From: Brucella pseudogrignonensis
Lineage (GTDB): Bacteria; Pseudomonadota; Alphaproteobacteria; Rhizobiales; Rhizobiaceae
NCBI RefSeq assembly: GCF_002252525.1
Contig: NZ_NNRM01000043.1
Span: forward strand, 23,547-87,546
Direction of reading: 5' to 3'
Length of the DNA stretch: 64,000 nucleotides
A program made the translations under genes and the position numbers. A model generated the notes under the pieces. It was not told the DNA's origin. It was given only the letters and a program-made list of their open reading frames with translations, and searched no databases. The stretch's first letter is position 1. The number at the start of each line of letters is the position of its first letter. Shown piece by piece: positions 16,891 through 26,539 of this stretch.

Positions 16891-17913
16891 GTGAAACAAT
16901 TTACAGATGTGAGATTCGATGCCAACGCGCTTGAAACAGGCGCTTTGATAAGTTTGATTATTGTAGCTGCGCCTAATTTGCGTGGTACGGAAACGTCTAT
17001 TCTAGATTCTGTTAAGTTCATTTCAAATCGGTACGCCTTTTATGAAATATTACTAATAACTAATGATACTGATATTTATGCAGATGAGGTTCTGGAGGCG
17101 TTAGGGCGTGAAGTGCCCCAATTGAGGCTTTTGCAGATCGAAGGCGGTGGTGACTTCGATGATCTTGCTATCCATGGCTATCAGGAAGCTATCGGGGATA
17201 CGGTGATCCTGTCCTCCTCTGACGAGTTGCCATATGTCGATCTTGAAATGTTGCTTGCACCCATTCGGGCTGGCGCACAGTTCGTGCGTTTGCAGCGCAG
17301 AAGTGGTTCGATTTTTGCGAGAATCGTGGCTTCCGTCATGCGCTTTCTTACCGGTTTCGAAGTCGACATACGCTACTATCGTACACTTGCGCTGGGGCGT
17401 CAGATCGTAAGTGATCTTCTAAAAATTCCTTCCCAGTTGCATCTTATCCGCTTCACGGCCGTTCGTCATATCCGCAGGCAGAAGACCGTTACCGTCGAAC
17501 TGCCTCCGGTTCGCAGATCGGGCAAGCACCTGATCGCGCGATTGGAACTGGTCCTGCATCTTATTGCGGTCTCATCTGTTCGCCTTCTGCGTCTCGCCAC
17601 TGCTCTGTGCGCGTTGCTTTCTTTGGGCGCGCTCGTTGCCATGATGTACCCGTTCCTGCTCTGGATCATCGGTTGGAATGTCATGGAGGGCTGGAGCTCG
17701 ACAATTACCATGATCAGCGCCTGGGCTTGCATACAACTCGCGGCCGCCGCAGTGATGTGCCTTGGCATTTCGCGTGCGCTCGAACTCCAGCAAGCCCGCA
17801 CCGCTCCTCGCGTTGTAGGGGATCGTTCCATTGGCGATCTGTTCAGGAGTTCCAATCTTCTCAACGTCGAAGACGTAAAACTTTCGGCCGACGCTGATGG
17901 TCAACCCGTCTAA
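16891..17913 (+). CDS. Glycosyltransferase-like membrane protein
   Basis: 340 residues. The N-terminal ~200 resemble a GT2 (GT-A) fold of the polyprenyl-phosphate sugar transferase type (ISLIIVAAPNLRGTETSILD, DTVILSSSDELPYVDLEMLL), but the metal-binding DxD is replaced by SSSDE, so activity is uncertain. Two hydrophobic segments near the C-terminus (~235-265 and ~275-300) anchor it in the inner membrane, as in GtrB-like enzymes. The start is GTG at 16891. It overlaps the next gene by 17 bases, opening an operon of at least five overlapping genes. About 240 bases upstream hold no gene and should contain the operon promoter. Confidence 0.75.
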   Translation: MKQFTDVRFDANALETGALISLIIVAAPNLRGTETSILDSVKFISNRYAFYEILLITNDTDIYADEVLEALGREVPQLRLLQIEGGGDFDDLAIHGYQEAIGDTVILSSSDELPYVDLEMLLAPIRAGAQFVRLQRRSGSIFARIVASVMRFLTGFEVDIRYYRTLALGRQIVSDLLKIPSQLHLIRFTAVRHIRRQKTVTVELPPVRRSGKHLIARLELVLHLIAVSSVRLLRLATALCALLSLGALVAMMYPFLLWIIGWNVMEGWSSTITMISAWACIQLAAAAVMCLGISRALELQQARTAPRVVGDRSIGDLFRSSNLLNVEDVKLSADADGQPV

Positions 17914-18748
17914 ACTTGCCGAAGGAGTTCCGGCCTTGATTCAAGCGACCATTGCATCAGCTTCTTCTGCTGCGCGCGAAGGTGTTCCAGCCTATGATTT
18001 CGTCGAGTTTTCGCAGAGGACGGCCCGCTATTGCATCGTGATCCCCGTGATCAATGAAGGTGAGCGCATAGGCAAGCAGCTTGCCGACATGTATCGCCTT
18101 GGTCAGGCTCAAGCCGCAGACATAATCATCGCGGATGGGGGATCCAGAGATGGTTCCCTCGAACACGATATGTTGCTCGCCAACGGTGTGTCGGGGCTTT
18201 TGACCAAGCGGGGACCTGGCAAGCTGTCGGCGCAGCTTCGCATGGCTTATGCTTACGCGCTCGAGCGCGGTTATGAGGGTATTATTACCATTGATGGCAA
18301 TGGCAAGGATTCCGTCGAGTCCATTCCACTGTTCATTGATGCGCTGGATCGCGGTATCGACTACGCCCAAGCTTCACGTTTCATCCCCGGTGGCAAGGCT
18401 ATCAACACTCCGCGTTCGCGGGAACTGGCGATCAAGCTGCTGCATGCCCCACTCCTCAGTCTTGCGGCTCGTCGTCGTTACACCGACACGACTCAGGGCT
18501 ATCGTGCTTATAGTCGGCGTTATCTGGTGCATCCGCGGGTTCAGCCGCTGCGTGATATCTTCATGACCTATGAGCTGCTGGCATATCTCACGGTTCGCGC
18601 CTCGCAACTGGGCTTGAATACGGAAGAAATTCCGACCACACGCGCCTATCCAGATCATGGCCCTATCCCGACCAAGATCAATATGGCCGGCAATGTCGAT
18701 CTGATGAAGATTATTTTCTACACTTTGGCTGGCCGCTATAATCCATGA
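17897..18748 (+). CDS. GT2 glycosyltransferase, polyprenyl-phosphate type
   Basis: A 283-residue soluble GT2 enzyme of the dolichyl/polyprenyl-phosphate mannosyltransferase kind: YCIVIPVINEGERIGKQL at ~45, DIIIADGGSRDGS (nucleotide-sugar binding), GIITIDGNGKDS (acceptor/metal region in place of DDD) and a conserved SRFIPGG. It lacks the C-terminal membrane segments, which the preceding overlapping gene has. It would load a sugar onto a lipid carrier for the glycan made by this cluster. Its stop overlaps the start of the next gene (ATGA). Confidence 0.85.
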   Translation: MVNPSKLAEGVPALIQATIASASSAAREGVPAYDFVEFSQRTARYCIVIPVINEGERIGKQLADMYRLGQAQAADIIIADGGSRDGSLEHDMLLANGVSGLLTKRGPGKLSAQLRMAYAYALERGYEGIITIDGNGKDSVESIPLFIDALDRGIDYAQASRFIPGGKAINTPRSRELAIKLLHAPLLSLAARRRYTDTTQGYRAYSRRYLVHPRVQPLRDIFMTYELLAYLTVRASQLGLNTEEIPTTRAYPDHGPIPTKINMAGNVDLMKIIFYTLAGRYNP

Positions 18749-19854
18749 ATATAGTTTGCGCCGATGCCATAGACAGCAGCTATGACGTGATTATTGTTGG
18801 AGCAGGTTTCTACGGCTGCGTTCTGGCGGTTCATCTGTCTGGACTCGGATATCGCGTGCTGCTTAGCGAACGGGCAGGGGAGGCAATGTCACGCGCATCT
18901 GCTGTGAATCAGGCACGGGTGCATACCGGTTTTCATTATCCACGCAGCTTCGTGACTGCTTTGCGGTCGTTCCATAACAGACCTCGCTTTATCGAGGACT
19001 ATAGCGACGCACTGGTATCCGATTTCAAGATGCTCTACGCCATAGCAAGGCATGGCACCAAGGTTAATGCGCAACGTTTCTACGGCATGTATAAAGCCAT
19101 GCGTGCGCCAATCCAGGAAGCAACGCCTTCGCAGCGAGCGATGTTCGATGCCGACCTGATCGAAGATGTATTCGTATGCGCTGAGGATGCGTTTGACTAT
19201 ACGATCCTGCGAGACAGTGTTTTCCAGCAGCTCGAGAAGACGGACGTTACAATAGCGTTCAACTGCCTTGCGAATGCGGTCCGCACGCAAGGCGATCACC
19301 TGACTGTTGAGTTCGCCACCGGGAAAAAAGCGCAGGCGGCACGCGTGTTCAATGTTGGCTACGCACAGTTGAATGCACTTCTGAAGTCCAGCGGCCTGAA
19401 GCCGTTGCCGCTCAAGCATGAACTTGTCGAGATTGCCTTGGTCGAGCCCCCCCCGGCATTGAGGCCGTTTGGTGTGACCGTTATGGACGGGGCATATTTT
19501 TCTTCCATGCCATATCCGGCCCGCAAGGCCTATTCGCTTACTCACGTACGCTATACGCCGCACTATAACTGGACCGACGAGACCGCACCGTCCAGTGCTT
19601 ACGACATGGTTGGGCAGTTGAAGACCGGGACGCGTTGGAAACATATGGTGAACGATGCGCGGCGCTATATGCCGGTCATTGGTGATGTCGAGTGGATTGA
19701 ATCGCTTTACGACGTAAAGACCGTCCCAATCAAAAACGAACATGATGATGGTCGTCCGATACTCTTGCAGCATCACGACGACATGCCGGGTCTTTGGTCG
19801 GTTCTCGGCAGCAAGATCGATAACATTTATGACTTGCTCGAGTTGGTGGAATGA
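18745..19854 (+). CDS. FAD-dependent oxidoreductase (DAO family)
   Basis: A 369-residue flavoprotein with an N-terminal dinucleotide-binding motif DVIIVGAGFYGCVLAVHLS (~14-32) and the DAO-family stretch SRASAVNQARVHTGFHYPRS. Such enzymes in glycan clusters oxidise a sugar or amino-sugar, but the substrate cannot be read from sequence. No signal peptide. It overlaps both neighbours by 4 bases (ATGA), so its product is made in step with the glycosyltransferase before and the GtrA-like protein after. Confidence 0.85.
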   Translation: MNIVCADAIDSSYDVIIVGAGFYGCVLAVHLSGLGYRVLLSERAGEAMSRASAVNQARVHTGFHYPRSFVTALRSFHNRPRFIEDYSDALVSDFKMLYAIARHGTKVNAQRFYGMYKAMRAPIQEATPSQRAMFDADLIEDVFVCAEDAFDYTILRDSVFQQLEKTDVTIAFNCLANAVRTQGDHLTVEFATGKKAQAARVFNVGYAQLNALLKSSGLKPLPLKHELVEIALVEPPPALRPFGVTVMDGAYFSSMPYPARKAYSLTHVRYTPHYNWTDETAPSSAYDMVGQLKTGTRWKHMVNDARRYMPVIGDVEWIESLYDVKTVPIKNEHDDGRPILLQHHDDMPGLWSVLGSKIDNIYDLLELVE

Positions 19855-20264
19855 CAACGTTCAATCGCAAGCGCTTCCTGGAGTTCCAGCGTTTCTTCGC
19901 CGCAAGCTTGTGCGGCGTGATTCTCGATGTAGCGCTGTCCTATGTGCTTGTTCACTCTTTGGGGCTGGCCATTCTGGTCGCCAGCACTGTTTCGTTGTTT
20001 ATTGCTGCAGGTCTCATGTATTTCGTTCATGAGCATTGGACCTTCGGCGGCGATGGCCGCTTTTCGAGCAGGCGGCTCATCCAGACGCTGATATCGACGC
20101 TGGCAGCTTTAGTCACGCGCACACTGGTCTTGACCAGTTTTTCCTTTTTGGTCGGTGACAAGCTGATTTTGCTCCAGCTTGCAACCGCAGTCACAGCATC
20201 CTTTCTCGTAAATTATCTGCTCGTTCGGCGGATCATGCATCGCTCTGGCAAGGCGATCGCCTGA
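19851..20264 (+). CDS. GtrA-like membrane protein
   Basis: A 137-residue protein with four hydrophobic segments and the GtrA-family pattern FQRFFAASLCGVILDVALSY near the N-terminus and SFLVNYLLVRRIMH near the C-terminus. GtrA proteins are thought to flip or hand over polyprenyl-phosphate-linked sugars; here the partner would be the GT2 enzyme encoded at 17897. It starts inside the stop region of the oxidoreductase gene. Confidence 0.88.
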   Translation: MTTFNRKRFLEFQRFFAASLCGVILDVALSYVLVHSLGLAILVASTVSLFIAAGLMYFVHEHWTFGGDGRFSSRRLIQTLISTLAALVTRTLVLTSFSFLVGDKLILLQLATAVTASFLVNYLLVRRIMHRSGKAIA

Positions 20265-20279
20265 AAAAATGGAAAAAAA

Positions 20280-21059
20280 ATGACTTCAGCACTAATCGGA
20301 TATACTGGGTTTGTCGGCTCGAATTTACTTCGTGCTCACAGTTTCGATGACCTCTACAATTCTTCTAATATAGGAGACATTGTCGGGAAGCATTATAGCC
20401 TGCTCGTTTGTGCCGGTGTTCCCGCTGTTAAATGGAAAGCCAACAAGGAACCGCAACAGGATCGTGAGCAAATTGCCGCGCTGATTGGTCCACTGTCAAA
20501 TGTGACTGCTGATCGCTTTATTCTGATTTCGACGATTGATGTCTATTCCAGTCCGTCCGAACCGCATGACGAAAGCAAAGACCCTTTCGATTCAGAAGCG
20601 CAACCTTACGGAAAGCACAGGCTGGAAGTTGAGCAGTGGGCCACGGAACATTTTTCCGATACCCTGATCGTCCGCCTTCCCGCCCTCTTCGGACCCGGTT
20701 TGAAGAAGAATGTAATCTTCGATCTGCTCCATGACAACCAGACCGACAAAATCGATCCGGCGAGCAGCTTCCAGTGGTACAGCCTGCACCGTCTTTGGAA
20801 CGATATAGAGATTGCCGACAACGCCGGTCTCAAGTTGATCAACCTTTTTCCCGAGCCAGTCACCACGCGTGCGATTCTCGATAATTTATTTCCGAACGCT
20901 ATCGTCGGTACGTCTTCTGCTGCCCCTGTATCCTACAGGCTTGGCACTCGACACGCGGGCGTTTTCGGTCAAGCGGGCCGCTATATCGCCCCAGCCAGCA
21001 GCGTGATGGACGATATTACGAGCTTCGTCGAGCGGGAGAGGCGAAATGGGGACAACTGA
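20280..21059 (+). CDS. NAD-dependent epimerase/dehydratase-like protein
   Basis: A 259-residue short-chain dehydrogenase-type protein: SALIGYTGFVGSNLLRAH at the N-terminus is a TGxxGxxG nucleotide-binding loop and PYGKHRLEVEQW supplies the catalytic YxxxK. It is shorter than most extended SDRs (~310), and the C-terminal substrate lid is reduced. Expected to convert a nucleotide sugar, or to reduce a keto-sugar, for the glycan. It overlaps the next gene by 14 bases. Confidence 0.8.
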   Translation: MTSALIGYTGFVGSNLLRAHSFDDLYNSSNIGDIVGKHYSLLVCAGVPAVKWKANKEPQQDREQIAALIGPLSNVTADRFILISTIDVYSSPSEPHDESKDPFDSEAQPYGKHRLEVEQWATEHFSDTLIVRLPALFGPGLKKNVIFDLLHDNQTDKIDPASSFQWYSLHRLWNDIEIADNAGLKLINLFPEPVTTRAILDNLFPNAIVGTSSAAPVSYRLGTRHAGVFGQAGRYIAPASSVMDDITSFVERERRNGDN

Positions 21060-21900
21060 CGCGCGGCTTCGCTATTCCATATCCAATATTGCCTGGCCGG
21101 AAACCGCCGACGAAGAAGCGATTGCTCTTGTCGCCGAGCTCGGCTTCGATGGTGTCGAGATTGCTCCATTCAAAGTTTTTGGCGCTCTCTCCGATGTCGG
21201 CGAAGAAACGGTGCGTTTCTATCGCAGTCAGCTTCAAGAACGTGGTCTGGCGATACCTGCTATGCAGGCTATCTTGTTTCCTGCATCGGAAGCGCGGCTT
21301 TTCGGCACGCGAGGTGAGGAAGAAGCTCTCTATGAGCGCCTCAGTCGTGTGGCAGATATTGCAGGATGGCTAGGTGCCGGAGCCTGCGTTTTTGGTGCGC
21401 CTGCTCTGCGCAACCCCGGCGACATGACACCTGCCGATGCCATGATCGAGGCCCAACGTTTCTTTCGTACCGTCGCGCCCCTTTTTGCCGGGCAAGATTC
21501 CGCGTTGTGCTTCGAAGCCAATCCAGAAATCTATAATTGCCGTTTCATTACACACACCGTTGATGCGCTGGCGCTTGTTGGGGCAGTCGGCATGCGGGGC
21601 TTCGACCTGCAGTTTGATTCAGGCACTTACTTTGCCAATGATGAATCTCACGTGGTGGATGGGGTCGTGTTGTCGGCGGCGCGGCATTTTCATGTCAGCG
21701 AACCACATCTGGTGCCGGTTGGCAGTTCGGGCGTGGATCATGCGCAACTCGGCGCAAAATTGCTCGACAGCACTTATAGTGGCTGGGTAAGTGTTGAAAT
21801 GCGCCAAACCGATAACTGGAAACAGGCAATCAGGGAATCTGTCCGGATTCTGGAAAGGCACTATGGCAAGAGCATGGTGGCTGGTGTTTCCCATGGCTAA
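21046..21900 (+). CDS. Sugar phosphate isomerase/epimerase (TIM barrel, xylose-isomerase-like)
   Basis: A 284-residue TIM-barrel protein of the AP-endonuclease-2/xylose-isomerase superfamily. Typical pieces are YSISNIAWPE at strand 1, ELGFDGVEIAP, the metal-ligand glutamate in ALCFEANPE and the late HFHVSEPHLVPVG and SVEMRQ segments. It probably interconverts a keto- and aldo-sugar (or inositol derivative) used by the cluster. It overlaps its neighbours on both sides (14 and 8 bases). Confidence 0.82.
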   Translation: MGTTDARLRYSISNIAWPETADEEAIALVAELGFDGVEIAPFKVFGALSDVGEETVRFYRSQLQERGLAIPAMQAILFPASEARLFGTRGEEEALYERLSRVADIAGWLGAGACVFGAPALRNPGDMTPADAMIEAQRFFRTVAPLFAGQDSALCFEANPEIYNCRFITHTVDALALVGAVGMRGFDLQFDSGTYFANDESHVVDGVVLSAARHFHVSEPHLVPVGSSGVDHAQLGAKLLDSTYSGWVSVEMRQTDNWKQAIRESVRILERHYGKSMVAGVSHG

Positions 21901-23023
21901 ACGCCTTGCCCTGATCGGTAATCAGGCTTTTTCAGTCGTCAACTTTCGGGGAAGTCTGTTGAAAGACTTGTCGGAGCGCGGCGTCGCGTGCTTTGCGTTG
22001 GCGCCGGGCTACACGGATGCAACGCGGTCAGCTGTGAGAGAGTTGGGCGCTACGCCGATCGATCTCACCCTTTCCAGAACTGGCATGGACCCTTTCCGGG
22101 ATATCTCCGCCTATCGTGAAATATTGACCCACATTGCCAAAGTTCAACCCGACATTACTTTGGGTTATACCCCAAAACCGGCCATTCTTGGCACCTTAGC
22201 CGCAAAGAAGGCAGGAGTTCCGAAACGTTTCGCCATGATCGAGGGGCTGGGGTGGGCCTTTGGAACAGGCGGCACGCTTATGGAAGAAGTGAAGCGCAAG
22301 GTAGCGCGCGGCGTGTCCGTAGCGCTTTACAAAAAAGCGCTCGCTGTTGCCGACAACGTGTTTTTCCTCAACGAAACCGACGTGAAGGATTTTGAAGGTC
22401 TTGACCTGCTTCGGCCTGGACAGGCCATATTGCTCGGCGGAATCGGTGTCGATCTCAATTATTGGACCCGGCAGAGGCCAAAGCCTGCAACACCAACATT
22501 CATCATGATGGCGCGGATAATCCGCGACAAGGGGGTGTACGATTTTGTAGCTGCTGCGCAGCAGCTCCGGCGCGAAAATATCAATGCTCGTTTTATTCTA
22601 TTGGGTGACCTGGATCGCCATCCAGGTGCGGTACTGCGGTCTGAGCTTCAAGCTTGGGTCGAGGATGGCGTTCTCGAGTGGCCTGGCCATGTGGAGCCTA
22701 GATCGTGGCTTGAAGAGAGCAGTATATTCGTACTCCCTTCATTCTATCGAGAAGGAGTGCCGCGCAGCATCCAGGAAGCAATGGCGATGGAAATGCCAAT
22801 CATCACCTCCACCGTTCCCGGGTGCCGGGATACGGTCGAGGAGGGGGTAAACGGGTTTCTGGTGCCACCGAGGAACCCGCAGGCACTCGCTGCGGCTATG
22901 CGCCAGCTGGCTGAACGTCCAGATATGGTCGCCGAAATGGGGCGAAACAGTCGAAGAATGGCTCAACAAAGATTTGATGACAAATGCTCCAATCGTAGAG
23001 TTATAGATGTTCTGGATTTATAG
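21893..23023 (+). CDS. Glycosyltransferase family 4
   Basis: A 376-residue GT-B enzyme of family GT4. The N-terminal domain begins LALIGNQAFSVVNFRGSLLK. The C-terminal domain carries GDLDRHPGAV and the nucleotide-sugar motif FVLPSFYREGVPRSIQEAMA with the E-x7-E pair, then GCRDTVEEGVNGFLVPPR. The start at 21893 overlaps the isomerase gene by 8 bases; a longer frame upstream is only antiphase sequence of that gene. Likely adds a sugar to the lipid-linked glycan in the cytoplasm. It closes the overlapping operon; 115 AT-rich bases follow. Confidence 0.9.
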   Translation: MAKRLALIGNQAFSVVNFRGSLLKDLSERGVACFALAPGYTDATRSAVRELGATPIDLTLSRTGMDPFRDISAYREILTHIAKVQPDITLGYTPKPAILGTLAAKKAGVPKRFAMIEGLGWAFGTGGTLMEEVKRKVARGVSVALYKKALAVADNVFFLNETDVKDFEGLDLLRPGQAILLGGIGVDLNYWTRQRPKPATPTFIMMARIIRDKGVYDFVAAAQQLRRENINARFILLGDLDRHPGAVLRSELQAWVEDGVLEWPGHVEPRSWLEESSIFVLPSFYREGVPRSIQEAMAMEMPIITSTVPGCRDTVEEGVNGFLVPPRNPQALAAAMRQLAERPDMVAEMGRNSRRMAQQRFDDKCSNRRVIDVLDL

Positions 23024-23138
23024 GTGTATTAAATTAGGTTTTTCTAATGCTCATTAAGTTGTTCTTGCGGTGATTGCTGGAATATAAAAAATGAGTTTGT
23101 TAAATATGCTAGATTTTTCTGAAAGGTTGGGTTGAGGA

Positions 23139-24338
23139 ATGAGGATTCCAAGTTTAAGGCGGGACAGATTTGATGATATACTAAAAATAGTATCGCTGTT
23201 CTTTTGCATTGCGCTTGGTTTGGCCGCAGTGATCGCAATCGTGCTGATTCAAGCGCGCTCAATTATGTATTTCAACCAGTCACCGTTCGATGGTGTTTTT
23301 CAAACCTTGTTTCCCTTGCGGAAGATGGATGTCGGTGAATTTGCTGGCCGTGATTTTTATTATTTTCATGGAAACGGAATTCCGTATCTCATCTACCCTT
23401 TTTATAAAATTGCTTCTATCTTTCTGGATGGTGATTTGAGTGCATCGATAGCGTCGACATATTTTGTCAATGTTATATTTATTTTTGTTCCAATGTATTA
23501 TCTTTGTCGCCTTTTTATGGGGTGGCGTGGTTCATTGATTACGTTAATGTTATTCTCAATTACGGTGGAATATCTCCCGGTGTTCGGATATTTTCTTTCC
23601 CCAACCTTCATCGGTGCACCCATGGGGGTGCGAATGGCGCCTCATATATTCATGGCCATCGCTGTGGCAAGGGTCGCATTGAGTATGTCGACGGGAGCGA
23701 TATCCTTCCCCGCGACGTTGAGGCGGATGGTAATCGTTGGTGCTGTGGGGGCCGTGATGCCTCTTTTGGGGGCCGAACAAGGTTTTTACGCTGTTGCTGC
23801 GGCGGCCGGGGCGGTTTTCTTTTTGGGGGCGCGCCGGTGGAATATTCTGCAACGCATAAGCTTTACCGCGACCGTTGTGGCTTCCTTCGGCATATCCTTT
23901 GTCTTGGCGCTGCTTATCCTGTTTGGGTCACTCGAAACGCTTACAGCCATCAAAGATATCTCGGATAATCAGGTCTGGATTTATGGCGTGTTTCCCAACA
24001 GCTTCTTCGCTGACTGGAACGAGTTTTTTACTTTGAAATTGTCGGGCGCTGTTCCAAGCCAGCTGACCACGATTGTTGGCGCCGTTGCGCTGATGATTTG
24101 CTTCGGTCTTTTTCTCAGGAAGGTTCTGCCACTCCCGGCCCTTCTGGTTGTTCTTGTCCTGTTTGCGAGCGGGTTGCTGTCATGGGTGGCCAATTTTGGC
24201 TATGTCGGCCAGCATCAGGCGCCTCTTTTTCTTCGTGAATGCATTCTGGCCCTCGCATTGTCGGCGAGTGCAATCATGGGAAAGGGAGCGCAGCCATCCC
24301 GGACCAAGGAAGTCATCTCCCCGGAGGTTTCTCTATGA
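23139..24338 (+). CDS. Polytopic membrane protein, glycan cluster
   Basis: 399 residues with about nine to ten hydrophobic segments; a first helix at ~15-40 is followed by a periplasmic loop (FNQSPFDGVFQTLFPLRKMD, then YFHGNGIPYLIYP). The layout resembles GT-C-type enzymes or glycan polymerases, but I do not recognise the family and no catalytic motif can be assigned. It overlaps the next gene by 4 bases (ATGA), so both products probably work together in or at the membrane. Confidence 0.7.
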   Translation: MRIPSLRRDRFDDILKIVSLFFCIALGLAAVIAIVLIQARSIMYFNQSPFDGVFQTLFPLRKMDVGEFAGRDFYYFHGNGIPYLIYPFYKIASIFLDGDLSASIASTYFVNVIFIFVPMYYLCRLFMGWRGSLITLMLFSITVEYLPVFGYFLSPTFIGAPMGVRMAPHIFMAIAVARVALSMSTGAISFPATLRRMVIVGAVGAVMPLLGAEQGFYAVAAAAGAVFFLGARRWNILQRISFTATVVASFGISFVLALLILFGSLETLTAIKDISDNQVWIYGVFPNSFFADWNEFFTLKLSGAVPSQLTTIVGAVALMICFGLFLRKVLPLPALLVVLVLFASGLLSWVANFGYVGQHQAPLFLRECILALALSASAIMGKGAQPSRTKEVISPEVSL

Positions 24339-26530
24339 TCAAGAAACTTCAGTCGTTGCCGGGGCAATCCGTATCCATCGCCTGTAGCGCGCTACTCATA
24401 GTGGCTTCTGTTGTGACCGCTCTGATGTGGTGGCAGCAATTGCGCATCTCATATGCTGATATTGCGGCGCACTCCTACAGTCTTAACAAGGCGTCCGGCG
24501 TTCATGTATCCAAATTTACAGATATTCGAGAAGCCGTTGGCACCAAAAGCAACAGTAACGCCTACGGTTTCTATTTAGGGGAAGTGTCGCGTACTTTTGG
24601 CGCGGCAGATGGAGGTTTTCTCTGGGCCATCCAACAGCCGGGAGCGGACTGGCTGGCACAGTCGGGAACCAACCGCCAGCGTGTGCCCATCAATCCTGTT
24701 ACAAACAACGACTACATTTTTGGCATTCAGCGCTCAACGAAGATCAACATCATGCCGCTCGAAGACTTTCCGTCAACATTGATCGGTCAGTGGGTCGTTC
24801 TGACTGATGCGAGCGGGCACAATATTGAAGCTGTGGTCTCGTCGGGTACTCAATCGGAAATTACCATCATTGGTGATCTTCCAGCCGACTTTTTCCCGAC
24901 CCGGATAACGAGCCTCAAAGGGGCTAAGCGCACCGGTGAAGAGATCACCCTCATCTCAACCACGAGCCTCGCCAGCAATGTGCGTGGAGGCGTCGTATCT
25001 GGCACAGATGGACATGGTGTCTATCTATACGCTCCAGGCTGGAGTGGGAAGCCGCGCTTCAGACCCACCATTGGAGACACCGTCAGCTTCGTTTCGGGAG
25101 ACAAGCGGAAAATCGAGCACGTCATAATGCTGGGTGGAGGCTATTTTGCGCTTCTGGGTGGCGACAGATTGCAACCTCACTTCTTTAATCGTGCGGATAT
25201 TGTAACCGTCACGGCGAATAAACCGGCGCCTCCTCACGGGCTGACGATCAGAGTTAATCCCGTTTCCAATGAGACGTTCCTGAATGGGCGTGAGCGCAAG
25301 CTTCGCGTGGCTGTCGATGCTACCTCTCATATCAAACAGGGAGCGCTGATAAGTCTCGATTCGGGCGGCGGCCCGTTCTTCGTTGGAGCAGCCGATGGAG
25401 ATCACGTTGAAATAGATATTCAGACATCGCTGGCAATGCAGGCGTGCCTTGCGGGAATACAATCTCATGATGGCGTTTTCTTCGATGGCTTGTCGGGCGT
25501 CGCAGCGGAGTGGTTTCTGAAAAAACGGTTCGGCGTATCGGAGATTCGATCATGTCTCAATGAGAATAGCCCGATCGTGAATAGCCTTGGCGGCAGTATC
25601 GCACGCTGGAAAGATCTGACAGAGACGCAGGAGCAGTCGATCGCTGCGGCTTTCAGCAGTTACAAGCAGATTTCGATGGAACAGGTCTGGTACAGAAGCA
25701 TGAACCTCGACCTCGTCACTGCCACCAACGACCAGCCGGCTCCGACCCCACAACGATCCAGTAACATTCACGAGAAATCCGTCTGGGAAGTCTACCCCGG
25801 CAGCATGGTCAATGTTCTTTATCACAAGAAAAATCCCGCGCCGCTGGAACTCTTGATCCATGCGCTGTCTCGCAAGGATCGCGAAAACTATTATAAGACA
25901 TTCGGCTCTGTCGCTCCGGACTATTTCAACTTTGCGAAGCCTCGCCAATTCACGCCATGGTTGGTGAACTGGCATTGGCCTTTATTCAAGCAAGTGCTCG
26001 AACACTATAAGTTGCAATATTCCAATCCTGATTTCAGTTTCTGGAAAAGGGATAGTGCGACGGACTATCGTGAAACGGACTCGCAGCAGATATCGACGTC
26101 CTTGCCCGTCAAGCTTCCCTCCTTGGAAGCCGCAGATAGCTGTGCCTATACGTTGCGGGAGGTGGTCATCAGCTACGACGTGACGAATTCGGTTTCCTAT
26201 ATCCCTGTAATTGGCCGTTCAACGCGCTATCTCATTTCAATAAACGGAGTGGATACGTCCTTGTTGCCGCCGACGCCGGTCAGTCTGCCGACGGATGTCA
26301 GCACTTTTTCCTTCCCTGTTTTCGCGCGGGCTGGCGACAAGGTCGAGCTCGACATAAAAAAGCTTGGACCACTGGCTGACTATGCAGATATCAAAATCCA
26401 GTCAGTCGCCGTGTCGAACATAAGCGTAGGAGACCGAGAGCTCGAGGAGATGTTTCTCGAAAACGAAGGTATCAAAATGATAGCCGGTGATAAGGCGGGC
26501 TGCTCCGTGACAAATATAGCTAGGCAATAA
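24335..26530 (+). CDS. Large membrane-anchored extracytoplasmic protein
   Basis: 731 residues from the ATG at 24335, which has CCGGAGG before it. One membrane segment at ~15-35 (IACSALLIVASVVTALMWW) is followed by ~690 residues predicted to be outside, with a beta-rich N-terminal half and an acidic, aromatic C-terminal part. The middle (GVFFDGLSGVAAEWFL, SGDKRKIEHVIMLGGGY) recalls glycoside hydrolase-like folds, but no family is certain. Its position beside membrane glycosyltransferases suggests it acts on the exported glycan. Confidence 0.65.
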   Translation: MIKKLQSLPGQSVSIACSALLIVASVVTALMWWQQLRISYADIAAHSYSLNKASGVHVSKFTDIREAVGTKSNSNAYGFYLGEVSRTFGAADGGFLWAIQQPGADWLAQSGTNRQRVPINPVTNNDYIFGIQRSTKINIMPLEDFPSTLIGQWVVLTDASGHNIEAVVSSGTQSEITIIGDLPADFFPTRITSLKGAKRTGEEITLISTTSLASNVRGGVVSGTDGHGVYLYAPGWSGKPRFRPTIGDTVSFVSGDKRKIEHVIMLGGGYFALLGGDRLQPHFFNRADIVTVTANKPAPPHGLTIRVNPVSNETFLNGRERKLRVAVDATSHIKQGALISLDSGGGPFFVGAADGDHVEIDIQTSLAMQACLAGIQSHDGVFFDGLSGVAAEWFLKKRFGVSEIRSCLNENSPIVNSLGGSIARWKDLTETQEQSIAAAFSSYKQISMEQVWYRSMNLDLVTATNDQPAPTPQRSSNIHEKSVWEVYPGSMVNVLYHKKNPAPLELLIHALSRKDRENYYKTFGSVAPDYFNFAKPRQFTPWLVNWHWPLFKQVLEHYKLQYSNPDFSFWKRDSATDYRETDSQQISTSLPVKLPSLEAADSCAYTLREVVISYDVTNSVSYIPVIGRSTRYLISINGVDTSLLPPTPVSLPTDVSTFSFPVFARAGDKVELDIKKLGPLADYADIKIQSVAVSNISVGDRELEEMFLENEGIKMIAGDKAGCSVTNIARQ

Positions 26531-26539
26531 GTACTTGAT

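Noticed and set aside
18889-19857. Minus-strand frame of 322 codons opposite the FAD oxidoreductase
   Set aside because: The plus strand has the dinucleotide-binding motif and 4-base overlaps with both neighbours.
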